Made by a program: the position numbers and the translations under genes. The notes beneath the pieces were generated by a model, which had not been told where the DNA came from, ran no database searches, and saw only the letters and a program-made list of their open reading frames with translations. This document shows positions 1-8,558 of a stretch of DNA of 35,851 bases, one piece after another. Positions within the stretch are counted from its first letter, which is position 1; every line of letters starts with the position of its first letter. The DNA is from Phaeobacter sp. HF9A (GTDB lineage Bacteria > Pseudomonadota > Alphaproteobacteria > Rhodobacterales > Rhodobacteraceae): assembly GCF_011806385.1 (NCBI RefSeq), contig NZ_JAATOX010000030.1, positions 1 to 35,851 on the forward strand. Direction: 5' to 3'.

Positions 1-98
1 ATGATGGATGCACGACGGGCGGGAGCGCACCCCTTCTTCGCTTTCCAACCCGCGCTTTTCAGCATGACGCGCCGTCTCCGCCGTGCTACGGCACAGAT

Positions 99-2390
99 AT
101 GGCGCGCATCCCGACAAAGGCCGAGATTCTGGATTGGATCTCCGCCCACCCGACCCAAACCGCAAAACGTGATATTGCCAAGGCTTTTGGCATCAAGGGC
201 GCTGAGCGCATTGACCTCAAACGCATCCTGAAAGAGCTGGAAGCCGAAGGCCATCTGGAAAAACGCAAGAAGACCTATGCGGACCCGGATCGCCTGCCGC
301 CGGTCTCGGTGCTGCTGGTCAAAGCCCCCAACGAGGACGGCGATCTCTTTGCGCAGCCGCTGGAATGGCACGGCGAAGGGGTGGAGCCCATCGTGCTGGT
401 GATCCCCCGCGCCTCGGATCCCGCGCTTGGCGAAGGGGATTGCATCCTCGCGCGCCTCACCGTGGTGCATGAAGCCGATCACAACTACGAGGCGCGGCTC
501 ATCCGGCGCATCGGCACCAATCCCAAACGTATCCTCGGGATCTACCGGGCAGGCTCCGAAGGTGGGCGCGTGGTGCCCATCGACAAGGCGGGCGCCACCG
601 AATGGATGGTGCCCGAGGCCAATACCCATGGCGCCAAGGATGGCGAGCTGGTGGAGGCCGAGCAGGCCGGACCAAAGGCCCGCATGGGCCTGCCCAAGGC
701 GCGCATCGTTGAACGTCTCGGCGATCCCTCCGCGCCCAAGGCCGTGTCGCTGATCGCGATCCACTATCATGGCATCCCGGATCATTTCCCCGACAAGGTC
801 ATCGCAGAGGCCGATGCGGCCAAACCGATGGGGCTCTCTGGCCGGGAGGATCTGCGTGATCTGCCCTTCGTCACCATCGACCCGGCCGATGCCCGCGACC
901 ATGACGACGCCTGTTTTGCCCATGCCGATGATGACCCCAAGAACCCCGGCGGCCATATCATCTGGGTCGCCATCGCCGATGTCGCCGCCTATGTCACTCC
1001 CGGCTCGGCGCTGGACCGCGAGGCGCGCAAACGGGGCAACTCCAGCTACTTCCCCGACCGGGTGGTGCCGATGTTGCCGGACCGGCTGTCGGGTGATCTC
1101 TGCTCCCTGCACGAAGGCGTGCCGCGCCCCTGTCTGGCCGTGCGCATGCAGATCGACGAGGCGGGCAACAAACTCTCGCATCGCTTTGTGCGCGGGCTGA
1201 TGAAATCGCAGGCCTCCCTGCATTACAGCGAAGTGCAGGCCGCCATGGACGGTCAGGTGACGGAGCGCACCGCGCCCTTCCTCACCGAGGTGATCCAGCC
1301 GCTCTATGCTGCCTATGCGGCGCTGAAAGCCGCGCGGGCGGAGCGCCAGCCGCTGGAGCTGGACCTGCCGGAGCGCAAGATCACGCTGGATGACAGCGGC
1401 AAGGTCACCTCGGTCAATTTCCGCGACCGGCTGGATGCGCATAAGCTGATCGAGGAATTCATGGTGCTGGCCAATGTCGCCGCCGCCGAAACCCTGATCC
1501 AGAAACGCCAGCCACTGCTGTTCCGGGTGCATGAGGAACCGGCGGTAGATAAGCTCGACAACCTGCGTGAAACGGCGCGGGCGGCGGGGCTGAACCTGGC
1601 TAAGGGGCAGGTCTTGCAGACCCGGCATCTGAACGCGCTCCTGAATGCCGCAGCGGGCACCGATGATGCGGAGCTGATCAATATTTCGACCCTGCGCTCC
1701 ATGCAGCAGGCCTATTACTTCCCTGAAAACTTTGGCCATTTCGGCCTCGCGCTCAGGAACTACGCCCATTTCACCTCGCCGATCCGCCGCTATGCTGACC
1801 TGATCGTGCACCGCGCGCTGATCACCGCCCATGGCTGGGGCAAGGATGGGCTGTCGCCTGAGGAAATCGAACGCCTGGAGGAGACCGCAACACATATCTC
1901 CGCCACCGAGCGGCGCTCCATGCTGGCGGAGCGCGACACCACCGACCGCTATCTGGCCTCCTATCTCGCCGAGCGCGTGGGCAATGAATTCACCGGGCGG
2001 ATTTCGGGCATCGCGCGCTTCGGCGCCTTTGTGAAGCTCGACGAGACCGGCGCGGACGGACTGGTGCCGGTGCGCAGCATCGGGCGGGAATATTTCCATT
2101 TCGACCCCAAGGCGGGCACCTTGATGGGATCGGACACCGGGTTGATGATCGCCATTGGTCAACGGGTGACCGTGCGCCTGACGCAAGCCGCGCCGGTGAC
2201 CGGCGGGCTGGAGCTGGAGCTTCTGGCGCTCGAAGACGCTGAGCTGCCGAGCGGAGGCGCTGGCGCGCCGGGCAAGGGTGGGCGGCGGCGCAGCCCAGCC
2301 GGGCGAACGGTGACGCGGCGCAAGGCTGCCAAGTCCAAGCACAAGGCCGCCAAGGTCAAATCCAAAGCGACGCGCAACCGGCCCAAGTAA
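99..2390 (+). CDS. rnr: Ribonuclease R (RNB-family 3'-5' exoribonuclease)
   Basis: Processive hydrolytic 3'-5' exoribonuclease that degrades structured RNA in the cytoplasm. The 763-residue protein has the full RNase R order: N-terminal winged-helix segment (about 1-60), cold-shock-like domains (about 70-230), RNB catalytic domain (about 255-580), an S1 domain (about 640-720) and a Lys/Arg-rich tail (about 725-763). The metal-binding signature DPADARDHDDA begins at residue 261; Asp261, 267, 269 and 270 have the spacing of the catalytic aspartates of E. coli RNase R. The ATG at 99 is the first in frame; its ribosome-binding site is weak. The 98 bases before it hold no gene I can support. The basic tail is usual for RNase R and helps with structured RNA. 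Identification is firm. Confidence 0.96.
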   Translation: MARIPTKAEILDWISAHPTQTAKRDIAKAFGIKGAERIDLKRILKELEAEGHLEKRKKTYADPDRLPPVSVLLVKAPNEDGDLFAQPLEWHGEGVEPIVLVIPRASDPALGEGDCILARLTVVHEADHNYEARLIRRIGTNPKRILGIYRAGSEGGRVVPIDKAGATEWMVPEANTHGAKDGELVEAEQAGPKARMGLPKARIVERLGDPSAPKAVSLIAIHYHGIPDHFPDKVIAEADAAKPMGLSGREDLRDLPFVTIDPADARDHDDACFAHADDDPKNPGGHIIWVAIADVAAYVTPGSALDREARKRGNSSYFPDRVVPMLPDRLSGDLCSLHEGVPRPCLAVRMQIDEAGNKLSHRFVRGLMKSQASLHYSEVQAAMDGQVTERTAPFLTEVIQPLYAAYAALKAARAERQPLELDLPERKITLDDSGKVTSVNFRDRLDAHKLIEEFMVLANVAAAETLIQKRQPLLFRVHEEPAVDKLDNLRETARAAGLNLAKGQVLQTRHLNALLNAAAGTDDAELINISTLRSMQQAYYFPENFGHFGLALRNYAHFTSPIRRYADLIVHRALITAHGWGKDGLSPEEIERLEETATHISATERRSMLAERDTTDRYLASYLAERVGNEFTGRISGIARFGAFVKLDETGADGLVPVRSIGREYFHFDPKAGTLMGSDTGLMIAIGQRVTVRLTQAAPVTGGLELELLALEDAELPSGGAGAPGKGGRRRSPAGRTVTRRKAAKSKHKAAKVKSKATRNRPK

Positions 2391-2402
2391 CCAGATCTGC
2401 AC

Positions 2403-2523
2403 CTTGCGACCTTCTCCGGTCGCAAGAGGGTTTGCGCTCCGCTTCGCGGATCGCCGGGGGCAGGCCGCGCCCGCTTGCATGTTTCATGCAAATGGGCCGG
2501 GCGGGAGAGCTTCGCTCTTTTGC
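2403..2523. repeat. Cluster of three inverted repeats between convergent rnr and GST genes
   Basis: Three palindromes lie in the 156-base gap. A perfect 9-bp stem pairs 2403-2411 with 2418-2426 around a six-base loop. A 7-bp stem pairs 2475-2481 with 2485-2491, flanked by complementary CCCGC and GCGGG. A short stem pairs 2506-2510 with 2514-2518 and is followed by a T run to 2523. The last could act as a weak terminator for rnr; the first two lack a T tract and probably protect 3' ends or pause transcription. Whether this is a dispersed repeat cannot be told from one copy. Confidence 0.55.
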
Positions 2524-2546
2524 GATAAGATAGATGGTGATGAAAT

Positions 2547-3260
2547 TCAGGCGGCTTTCGGCAGATCGGCCGCTGCGGCTTCCATGATCCGCGCGACATA
2601 GGTCATCAGCCTGGGATGGTTTTGCGTGACCTCGGCCACCGCGCGGGCTGCGGGTGCGCGCGACAGGGCGTCCAGCATCGTTGCGGCCGAACAATCCGCC
2701 GCCGTCATCCGATCCCCAAAGAGATAGGGCTGATCGCCCAGCACCGCCTCCAGCGCCGTCAGGTCCTGCCCCAGGCGCAGCAAGCGCTCGGCCCGGTCCA
2801 GCCGGGAATGGCCGGTGAAATGCAGCCCCTGCATGACCTTCGCGCGAAAGCCCTCGGCCACCGGGGCTGGCACCCCGGCAAAAACCGTCTGCGTCATCCC
2901 GGCCCAGCCGTCATCTTCCAGCCAGCGCGCGCACATCAGATGCAGCCAGAGCGCCTCGTCCACCATGCGGATCAACAGCCGCGACTGCGCTTTCTGAAGA
3001 TCGCTGAGGCCTGGGTCAAACTCCGCCCCGCGTGCCTCAAGAAAGCGGCGAATGCCTTCACTGTCGGGGATCAGCGCGCCGGTCTCATCCCTCAGCACCG
3101 GCAGTTTGTGATGCGGCATGGACGCGAGCTCCGCCGGGTCATTCACGTCCTGTCGCTGCCAGTCCTCACCGGACATCTGCAACAACAGCGCCGCCTTGGT
3201 GCAGAACATGCTGTAGCTGTAAAAACCGTCGCCGCCGCCATGGGTCAAAAGGGTCAACAT
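2547..3260 (-). CDS. Glutathione S-transferase family protein (FaxC/metaxin-like)
   Basis: Cytosolic GST-fold protein of 237 residues. The N-terminal thioredoxin-like half (about 1-75) contains SYSMFCTKA, a KLPVL strand with its cis-proline and PDSEGI, the usual glutathione-site elements. The C-terminal half is helical and carries YLFGDRMTAADCS near residue 178, the N-capping region seen in metaxin/FaxC-type GSTs. It starts with ATG at 3260. It is divergent from the WYL regulator starting at 3349, with only 88 bases between them, so that regulator may control it. The substrate is unknown: members of this branch are not well characterised, and true glutathione-transfer activity is not shown by the sequence. 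Confidence 0.85.
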   Translation of the reverse strand: MLTLLTHGGGDGFYSYSMFCTKAALLLQMSGEDWQRQDVNDPAELASMPHHKLPVLRDETGALIPDSEGIRRFLEARGAEFDPGLSDLQKAQSRLLIRMVDEALWLHLMCARWLEDDGWAGMTQTVFAGVPAPVAEGFRAKVMQGLHFTGHSRLDRAERLLRLGQDLTALEAVLGDQPYLFGDRMTAADCSAATMLDALSRAPAARAVAEVTQNHPRLMTYVARIMEAAAADLPKAA

Positions 3261-3309
3261 CGTCTCTCTCCGTGTTTGGATGTGATAGGTGACGTGCTAC
3301 AGCAGGCTA

Positions 3310-3325
3310 TTGACAGTTTTTGTCA
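3310..3325. promoter_or_regulatory. Candidate operator/-35 in the GST-regulator divergent region
   Basis: TGACA-N5-TGTCA is an inverted repeat at 3311-3325. Its left arm forms a consensus-like -35 hexamer TTGACA (3310-3315) on the plus strand. It sits 24 bases before the regulator start and 50 bases from the GST start, well placed for autoregulation and GST control by the WYL protein. Inference from symmetry and position only. Confidence 0.4.
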
Positions 3326-3348
3326 TCAGCGCGAGGCAACCTGGGCCC

Positions 3349-4041
3349 ATGACCAAGACCGAACGACTCTTTCGCCTGATGCAGCTTTTGCGCCAGTTGC
3401 CGCCCCCGGTGACGGCGGAACAGCTGGCGCAGGAGCTTGATGTATCGGCCAGAACCATCCACCGCGACATCGACGCCCTGCGGGCGCTCGGCGCGATGAT
3501 CGACGGCGCGGCGGGGTTTGGCTTCACCCTGATCGAGGACGCCACCCTGCCGCCGCTCGGCTTTGGCGCCACCGAACTGGAGGCGCTGTCGCTGGGATTG
3601 AGCGAGGTGGCCCATCGCGGCGACCCGGATCTGGCCGAGGCGGCAAGAAGCGCGCTGAAAAAGCTGCACGCCCGCCTGCCCCCCCGGCAGTCGGCGCGGC
3701 TGCAACATGCCACGCTTTCGGCCTTTATGTTCTCGCCCCCGGCGCCGCCGACGGTGGATTCGGCGGTGCTGCGACAAGCCACATGGGAGGAGCGCGAGGT
3801 CTGTTTCTCCTACAGCGACGGCAAGGGCACGGTGACAAAACGGCAGGTTAAACCCTTGGAAATGATATACTTTGACCAATCCACCGTGCTGATCGCCTGG
3901 TGCCATCTGCGCCGGGGGTTCCGGGTGTTTCGACTGGACCGGATGCAGGCGCTGGAGGTGAGGGAGACCACATTTCGCCCTCACCGCGTGCGGCTTTACC
4001 GCGAGGCGCTGGCCCATCTGCGCAGCCAGAAGATCGGCTGA
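3349..4041 (+). CDS. YafY-type transcriptional regulator (HTH + WYL domain)
   Basis: DNA-binding regulator of 230 residues. An N-terminal winged helix-turn-helix (about 1-60) has TAEQLAQELDVSARTIHRDI, the DeoR/HTH_11 type, followed by a WYL ligand-sensing domain from about residue 130 with FSYSDGKG, PLEMIYFD and FRLDRMQAL. WYL domains in other proteins sense nucleic acids or small ligands. I start at the ATG at 3349 (MTKTERLF) rather than at 3289, because the upstream 20 residues are not family-like and would run over the candidate promoter. It is divergent from the GST gene. The ligand is unknown. Confidence 0.9.
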   Translation: MTKTERLFRLMQLLRQLPPPVTAEQLAQELDVSARTIHRDIDALRALGAMIDGAAGFGFTLIEDATLPPLGFGATELEALSLGLSEVAHRGDPDLAEAARSALKKLHARLPPRQSARLQHATLSAFMFSPPAPPTVDSAVLRQATWEEREVCFSYSDGKGTVTKRQVKPLEMIYFDQSTVLIAWCHLRRGFRVFRLDRMQALEVRETTFRPHRVRLYREALAHLRSQKIG

Positions 4042-4147
4042 CCGGCAAGGCGACGCCAAGCTCCGCCACACCCGCGATGAGTGCTTTTGCCGTGGCCCGC
4101 TCCGGGTTAGACTGCGGGTAAGAAACGAAGCAGGTGTTGAGGGTAAA

Positions 4148-5506
4148 ATGCGCAGTTGGGTCAAGACAGCGCTGTGTTTGGGGGCCGCCATGAGCGCGGC
4201 AGAGGCACAGGCGAATATTACGAAACAGGGCGCCCCTGCGGCGACGCTGCGCCCGCTGGTGCGGCCCGAGGCGGGCGCTAGGGATGCCGTGCAGCTGGCA
4301 GCGGCGACCACGCTGCGGCCCCAGGCCCGCAGCGCTGCGGCGGAAGCAGCCAAACCCGCCATTGTCACCCCGACCGATGCCACCGCAAACCGGCGCTTTC
4401 TGGCCTGGGTGGAGGGCTTTCAATCCCGCGCGCGGGCGCAGGGCATCAGTCAGACGACGCTGAACCGCGCCTTTCGCGATGTCACCTATGATCCGCTGGT
4501 GATCAAACGCGACCGCAACCAGTCGGAATATACCAAGACGATCTGGGAGTATCTCGACAGCGCGGCCTCGGACAATCGTGTGAAGAACGGCGCCAAGGCG
4601 CTGCGTCAGAACCGCCGGGTGCTGGATCGGATCGAGCGCACCTATGGGGTCGATAAGGAGGTCGTGGTCGCGGTCTGGGGGCTGGAGAGCAACTATGGTT
4701 CGCATCGTGGCGATATGGATATCGTGCGTTCGCTGGCGACGCTGGCCTTTGACGGGCGGCGGGGAAAGTTCTTTGAAAGCCAGCTGATCGCGGCGCTGAA
4801 GATCCTGCAAGCGGGCGACGTGGATGCCCGCCACATGACCGGCAGCTGGGCCGGGGCGATGGGGCATACGCAGTTCATCCCGACCAGTTATCTGGCCTAT
4901 GCGGTGGATTTCACCGGCGATGGCAAGCGCGATATCTGGTCCAGCGATCCCAGCGACGCGCTGGCCTCCACCGCCGCCTATCTGAAGCGATTCGGCTGGG
5001 TCAAAGGCCAGCCCTGGGGGGTCGAGGTGACCCTGCCGCGGGGGTTCAACTACGCGCTGGCCAGCCGCAAGATCAAGAAAAGCCCCGGTGACTGGGCCGC
5101 GCTTGGCGTGAAGGGCATTGATGGGCGCCCGGTGCCGAATTACGGCAGTGGCTCGATCCTGTTGCCGGCGGGCGGCAAGGGCGCGGCCTTTATGATCTTC
5201 AAGAATTTCTCGGTGATTGAGCGCTATAACACGGCTGATGCCTATGTGATCGGTGTTGGGCACCTGAGTGACCGGCTGAAGGGCGGGCCGAAGATCCAGA
5301 GCCAATGGCCGCGCGGCGACCGGGCGCTGACGTTCTCGGAACGCAAGGAAATGCAGCAGCGGCTGACCCGGGCCGGGTTCAATACCCAGGGCGTGGACGG
5401 GCGTATCGGCCCCAACACCATCGCCGCCATTCGCGCCTTTCAAAACGCCCAGGGGCTGGTGCCGGACGGCTATGCCTCGCTCAGCTTGCTGAAGAAACTA
5501 CGTTGA
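4148..5506 (+). CDS. Lytic murein transglycosylase, MltB type, with peptidoglycan-binding domain
   Basis: Periplasmic enzyme that cleaves the MurNAc-GlcNAc bond to form 1,6-anhydro ends. The 452-residue protein begins with a Sec signal peptide (MRSWVKTAL...AEAQA, about 1-22), then a low-complexity linker (to about 75). The SLT_2/MltB catalytic domain (about 80-375) carries WGLESNYG with the predicted catalytic Glu180, and GAMGHTQFIPTSY. The C-terminus (about 393-450) is a PG_binding_1 repeat with VDGRIGPNT and a PDG motif. There is no lipobox Cys, so it is soluble in the periplasm, unlike E. coli MltB. GAGGG-like bases precede the ATG. It is transcribed alone and ends at a strong terminator. 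Confidence 0.93.
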   Translation: MRSWVKTALCLGAAMSAAEAQANITKQGAPAATLRPLVRPEAGARDAVQLAAATTLRPQARSAAAEAAKPAIVTPTDATANRRFLAWVEGFQSRARAQGISQTTLNRAFRDVTYDPLVIKRDRNQSEYTKTIWEYLDSAASDNRVKNGAKALRQNRRVLDRIERTYGVDKEVVVAVWGLESNYGSHRGDMDIVRSLATLAFDGRRGKFFESQLIAALKILQAGDVDARHMTGSWAGAMGHTQFIPTSYLAYAVDFTGDGKRDIWSSDPSDALASTAAYLKRFGWVKGQPWGVEVTLPRGFNYALASRKIKKSPGDWAALGVKGIDGRPVPNYGSGSILLPAGGKGAAFMIFKNFSVIERYNTADAYVIGVGHLSDRLKGGPKIQSQWPRGDRALTFSERKEMQQRLTRAGFNTQGVDGRIGPNTIAAIRAFQNAQGLVPDGYASLSLLKKLR

Positions 5507-5513
5507 GCGACCA

Positions 5514-5530
5514 AGGGGGCGCTGCCCCCT
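5514..5530. repeat. GC-rich palindrome followed by CCCCCGGGATATTT-like tail
   Basis: AGGGGGC (5514-5520) pairs with GCCCCCT (5524-5530). Downstream comes a GC-rich stretch and then CCCCCGGGATATTTC near 5544-5558. This arrangement after a stop codon resembles an intergenic element I recall as common in roseobacter genomes; recognition is from memory and copy number cannot be counted here. Confidence 0.45.
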
Positions 5531-5571
5531 CGGCTGCGCCTCACCCCCGGGATATTTCAGGTTAGAAGAAG

Positions 5572-5599
5572 AAAGCCCCGCACATTGGCGGGGCTTTTT
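5572..5599. terminator. Bidirectional rho-independent terminator between mltB-like gene and permease
   Basis: A perfect 10-bp stem pairs AAAGCCCCGC (5572-5581) with GCGGGGCTTT (5588-5597) around a six-base loop. T runs on the plus side and A bases on the minus side let it serve both convergent genes (ending at 5506 plus and 5624 minus). Confidence 0.88.
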
Positions 5600-5623
5600 G
5601 TTTGCTCAGTATGCGTTGCGCGA

Positions 5624-6802
5624 TCAGCTGGGCGACATGCCGCGGAGGCGCTCGGAGCGGCGACGCAGCAGCTCCACCGTGGTCAGCAGGCAGATCGAGA
5701 TCCCGACCAAAATCGTCGCCACCGCGAGAATCGTGGGGGAGATCTGCTCGCGCAGGCCGGTGAACATCTGCCAGGGCAGCGTTTTTTGACCGGCGGAGCC
5801 GACAAAGAGCACCACCACCACCTCGTCAAAGGAGGTGATAAAGGCGAAGAGGCCACCGGAGATCACCCCGGGCAGGATCAGCGGCATCTGCACCCGAAAG
5901 AAGGTGGTGACCGGGCCAGCGCCCATGTTGGCGGCTGCGCGGGTCAGCGAGTTGTCAAAGCCGACCAGCGTTGCGGTCACGGTGATGATCACAAATGGAA
6001 TGCCCAGAGCCGCGTGCGCCAGCACCACGCCAACGTAGGTGCCTTGCAGACCGATGCGGCTGTAGAAGAAATACATGCCCGCGGCGGAGATGATCAACGG
6101 CACGATCATCGGCGAGATCAGAACCGCCATGATGGCACGGCGGAAGGGCACATGCGGTTGGCTGAGGCCGATCGCCGCCAGGGTTCCGAAGCTCACGGAC
6201 AGCAGGGTGGCCATGGGCGCGATGCGCAGGCTGTTCCACAGGGCTTGCTGCCAATCCGGGTTGGTCAGGAAGTCGCGATAGTGGCGCAGCGAGTAGCCCG
6301 CCGGGTCAAAGCGCAGCATCTCCGGGGTGAAGGTGAAGAAGTTCTCGGCGTTGAAGCTGAGCGGCATCACCACCAGGATCGGCGTGATCAGGAACACGAA
6401 GATCGCGCCGCAGATCACCCGGAAGCCATAGTGCCAGAGCACCTGGCCCGGTGTCAGATAGGGCACCAGATGTTTGCGATAGCTGGAGGTGGCGATCCAG
6501 AAGATGAACCAGCCCGCGAACCAGCCAAAGAGCGCGCCGAGGACCAGGGCGGGAAGACCGCCCATCAGGAACCCCGCCACCGCGAAGGCGGCGATGGTGA
6601 GCCAGCGTATCGGTTTTTGTTGCTCCAGCAGCATGCTGGAGAAGACAAAGCCCATCACGCCAAAGAGCGCGGCGCCAAGGATCAGGCCCATCAGGCCCGA
6701 TCCCTGCGCGGTGCCCACAAAGAGGCCCAGGATCGCGCCCGCGGCTGCCGATGTGGCGGCGGTGAAGGCTGGGGTTTGGTTTGTTACAGGTGTCAGTGCC
6801 AT
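5624..6802 (-). CDS. potC: ABC transporter permease, PotC-like, with extra N-terminal membrane segment
   Basis: Inner-membrane permease of a polyamine-type (COG1177) importer, 392 residues against about 265-280 for ordinary PotC. The C-terminal part (from about 130) is a complete binding-protein-dependent permease: first helix YGFRVICGAIFVFLITPILV and an EAA loop RAAANMGAGPVTTFFRVQMP that docks the ATPase. The first about 120 residues are extra and hold several glycine-rich hydrophobic stretches (AGAILGLFVG, LILGAALFGVMGFVF, FLMGGLPALVLGALFGW). This extension is odd and of unknown role. The ATG at 6802 lies six bases after the stop of the partner permease, so the two are co-translated. It is the last gene of the minus-strand operon. 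Confidence 0.88.
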   Translation of the reverse strand: MALTPVTNQTPAFTAATSAAAGAILGLFVGTAQGSGLMGLILGAALFGVMGFVFSSMLLEQQKPIRWLTIAAFAVAGFLMGGLPALVLGALFGWFAGWFIFWIATSSYRKHLVPYLTPGQVLWHYGFRVICGAIFVFLITPILVVMPLSFNAENFFTFTPEMLRFDPAGYSLRHYRDFLTNPDWQQALWNSLRIAPMATLLSVSFGTLAAIGLSQPHVPFRRAIMAVLISPMIVPLIISAAGMYFFYSRIGLQGTYVGVVLAHAALGIPFVIITVTATLVGFDNSLTRAAANMGAGPVTTFFRVQMPLILPGVISGGLFAFITSFDEVVVVLFVGSAGQKTLPWQMFTGLREQISPTILAVATILVGISICLLTTVELLRRRSERLRGMSPS

Positions 6803-6808
6803 TGTGTC

Positions 6809-8488
6809 TTATCCCAACTTCACATTGTCGATGCCGACGATCTTGTCATAGGCCCAATAGAGCAGCAGGACGACCGCGAGCAGGATGCTGCCCAATGCCG
6901 CCGCCAGGCCCCAGTTGAGCGAGGAGGAGATGTGGTAGGCAATCCGGTTGGAGATGAAGACACCTTTGGTGCCGCCGACGATTTCCGGCGTGATGTAGTA
7001 GCCGATCGACAGGATGAAGACGAGGATCGAGCCCGCGCCAATGCCCGGCACCGACTGCGGGAAATAGACCCGCCAGAAGGCTGTCCAGTTGGTGGCGCCC
7101 AGCGATTTTGCCGCCCGCAGGTAGGTCGGGTTGATCGTCTGCATCACCGAATACATCGGCAGGATCATGAACGGCAGCAGGATGTGGGTCATCGCCACGA
7201 TGGTGCCGAACTGGTTATTGATCATCACCAGCCGCGCGTCATCCGCCACCAGCCCAAGCCAGACCAGCACATCGTTGATCACGCCTTGCTGTTGCAGCAT
7301 CACCTTCCAGGCCGAGGTGCGAACCAGGAGCGAGGTCCAGAACGGCAGCAGCACCAGGATCATCAGCAGGTTGGCCGAGCGCGTCGGCAGGTTGGCCAGG
7401 ATCCAGGCCACCGGATAGCCCAGCAGGATGCAGGAGCCGGTGATCATCAGCGACATGATCATCGTGCGTTTGAACAGCGTGATATAGATCTGCTGGTTCT
7501 CCGGCCGCGCTTCGACGCCATCGGCACCAAGATGCAAATCCACCGAATTCAGGAAGTAGCCGGTGGTGTATTCCGGGCTGTAGGTCTGGATCGTGCGCCA
7601 GTTGCCGACATTGCCCCAATCCTTGTCGATATCAAGGAAGGCCTCCTTGAAAGAGATCGGCGGCAGATCGGCAATCGCGGCAGCGGCGGCTTTCAGCGCA
7701 TCAGCGCCGGGGCCGGTGTAGCTTGCCAGATTCGCGGCGCCGCCATCGGTGGAGACTTCGGTCGCGAAGGCCACATAGACAGTTTCCCATGGCTTTTCCT
7801 CGGCCACGATATCGCCATCCACCACCGCGGTGAACAGGGCAAAATCGGTATAGGCAATGGCGGTGCGCGGGAAGAGTTTGGAAATCTCCGCCCCCGGCAC
7901 AAAGCCGATGTCACCGGAGAATTTTTCGCCCGTCAGCTGTGCGAGCTTGGTGCGTTCGCCATCCAGAAGATCGGTATCACCCGCCGCAGAGCTGCCGCCG
8001 GACATGATTTCATACCACAGCGCGCCATTCTTCAACTCGCCATCGCCAGAGCGCTGAATGGCTTTGACGTCGGCCTTGCCGATGTCATCCACCTTGCGGC
8101 CACTGCTGCGGAACAGCGAGGAAATACCGGTGTGTTCATAGTTCAGGCGGGTGCCGAGCTTGGTATGCTCCTTGGCCTCTGCCGCCACAAACAGATCGTA
8201 ATAGAGGCTCTCGTATACCGCCTCATCCGGGGACTCGCCGCTCATCGGGTCCCAGTCTTTCAGCGTGACCACCGTTTCCGGCAGCGTGTCGGCCACGATG
8301 CGGTTCTCAACCGAGCGGAACAACATGTCCGCAATCGGGAAAATAAAGGCCAGAAGAATAAAAATCAGCAGCGGTGCGATGAGCATCAAAGCCCGCAGTT
8401 TCTGCATCCTCAGCGCGCGCGCGAGGCTGCGCTTCAGCGGCGTGCCATCAGCCGCAAGGACCGGGCCGGATTGAGTCGTGTCACTCAT
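6809..8488 (-). CDS. potB: ABC transporter permease, PotB-like, with large periplasmic insertion
   Basis: Partner inner-membrane permease (COG1176 type), 559 residues against about 285-300 for E. coli PotB. After a cytoplasmic start and the first helix (about 32-55, MLIAPLLIFILLAFIFPIAD) comes about 280 residues of soluble sequence (about 56-338) before the next helix near 340 (IMSLMITGSCILLGYPVAW). By the family's topology this insert is periplasmic. The C-terminal permease core is intact, with an EAA loop RAAKSLGATNWTAFWRVYFP. The insert may contact the binding protein, as the MalF P2 loop does, but that is inference. ATG at 8488; an unusually long 143-base gap with hairpins separates it from the binding-protein gene upstream. 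Confidence 0.88.
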   Translation of the reverse strand: MSDTTQSGPVLAADGTPLKRSLARALRMQKLRALMLIAPLLIFILLAFIFPIADMLFRSVENRIVADTLPETVVTLKDWDPMSGESPDEAVYESLYYDLFVAAEAKEHTKLGTRLNYEHTGISSLFRSSGRKVDDIGKADVKAIQRSGDGELKNGALWYEIMSGGSSAAGDTDLLDGERTKLAQLTGEKFSGDIGFVPGAEISKLFPRTAIAYTDFALFTAVVDGDIVAEEKPWETVYVAFATEVSTDGGAANLASYTGPGADALKAAAAAIADLPPISFKEAFLDIDKDWGNVGNWRTIQTYSPEYTTGYFLNSVDLHLGADGVEARPENQQIYITLFKRTMIMSLMITGSCILLGYPVAWILANLPTRSANLLMILVLLPFWTSLLVRTSAWKVMLQQQGVINDVLVWLGLVADDARLVMINNQFGTIVAMTHILLPFMILPMYSVMQTINPTYLRAAKSLGATNWTAFWRVYFPQSVPGIGAGSILVFILSIGYYITPEIVGGTKGVFISNRIAYHISSSLNWGLAAALGSILLAVVLLLYWAYDKIVGIDNVKLG

Positions 8489-8558
8489 GATTGTCCCTGT
8501 TTTCTTCCCGCGTCATTAATCGTGCGGGGTTTGTGTCTCTCTGCCGCCAAATGCGGGG

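Noticed and set aside
1-231. A 76-codon open frame at the left edge overlapping the rnr start
   Set aside because: It runs into rnr in another frame, has no domain, and is cut by the window edge.
3848-5443. A 531-codon open frame on the minus strand opposite the transglycosylase
   Set aside because: No recognisable domain and an arginine- and proline-rich composition; the plus strand has a signal peptide and a complete enzyme.
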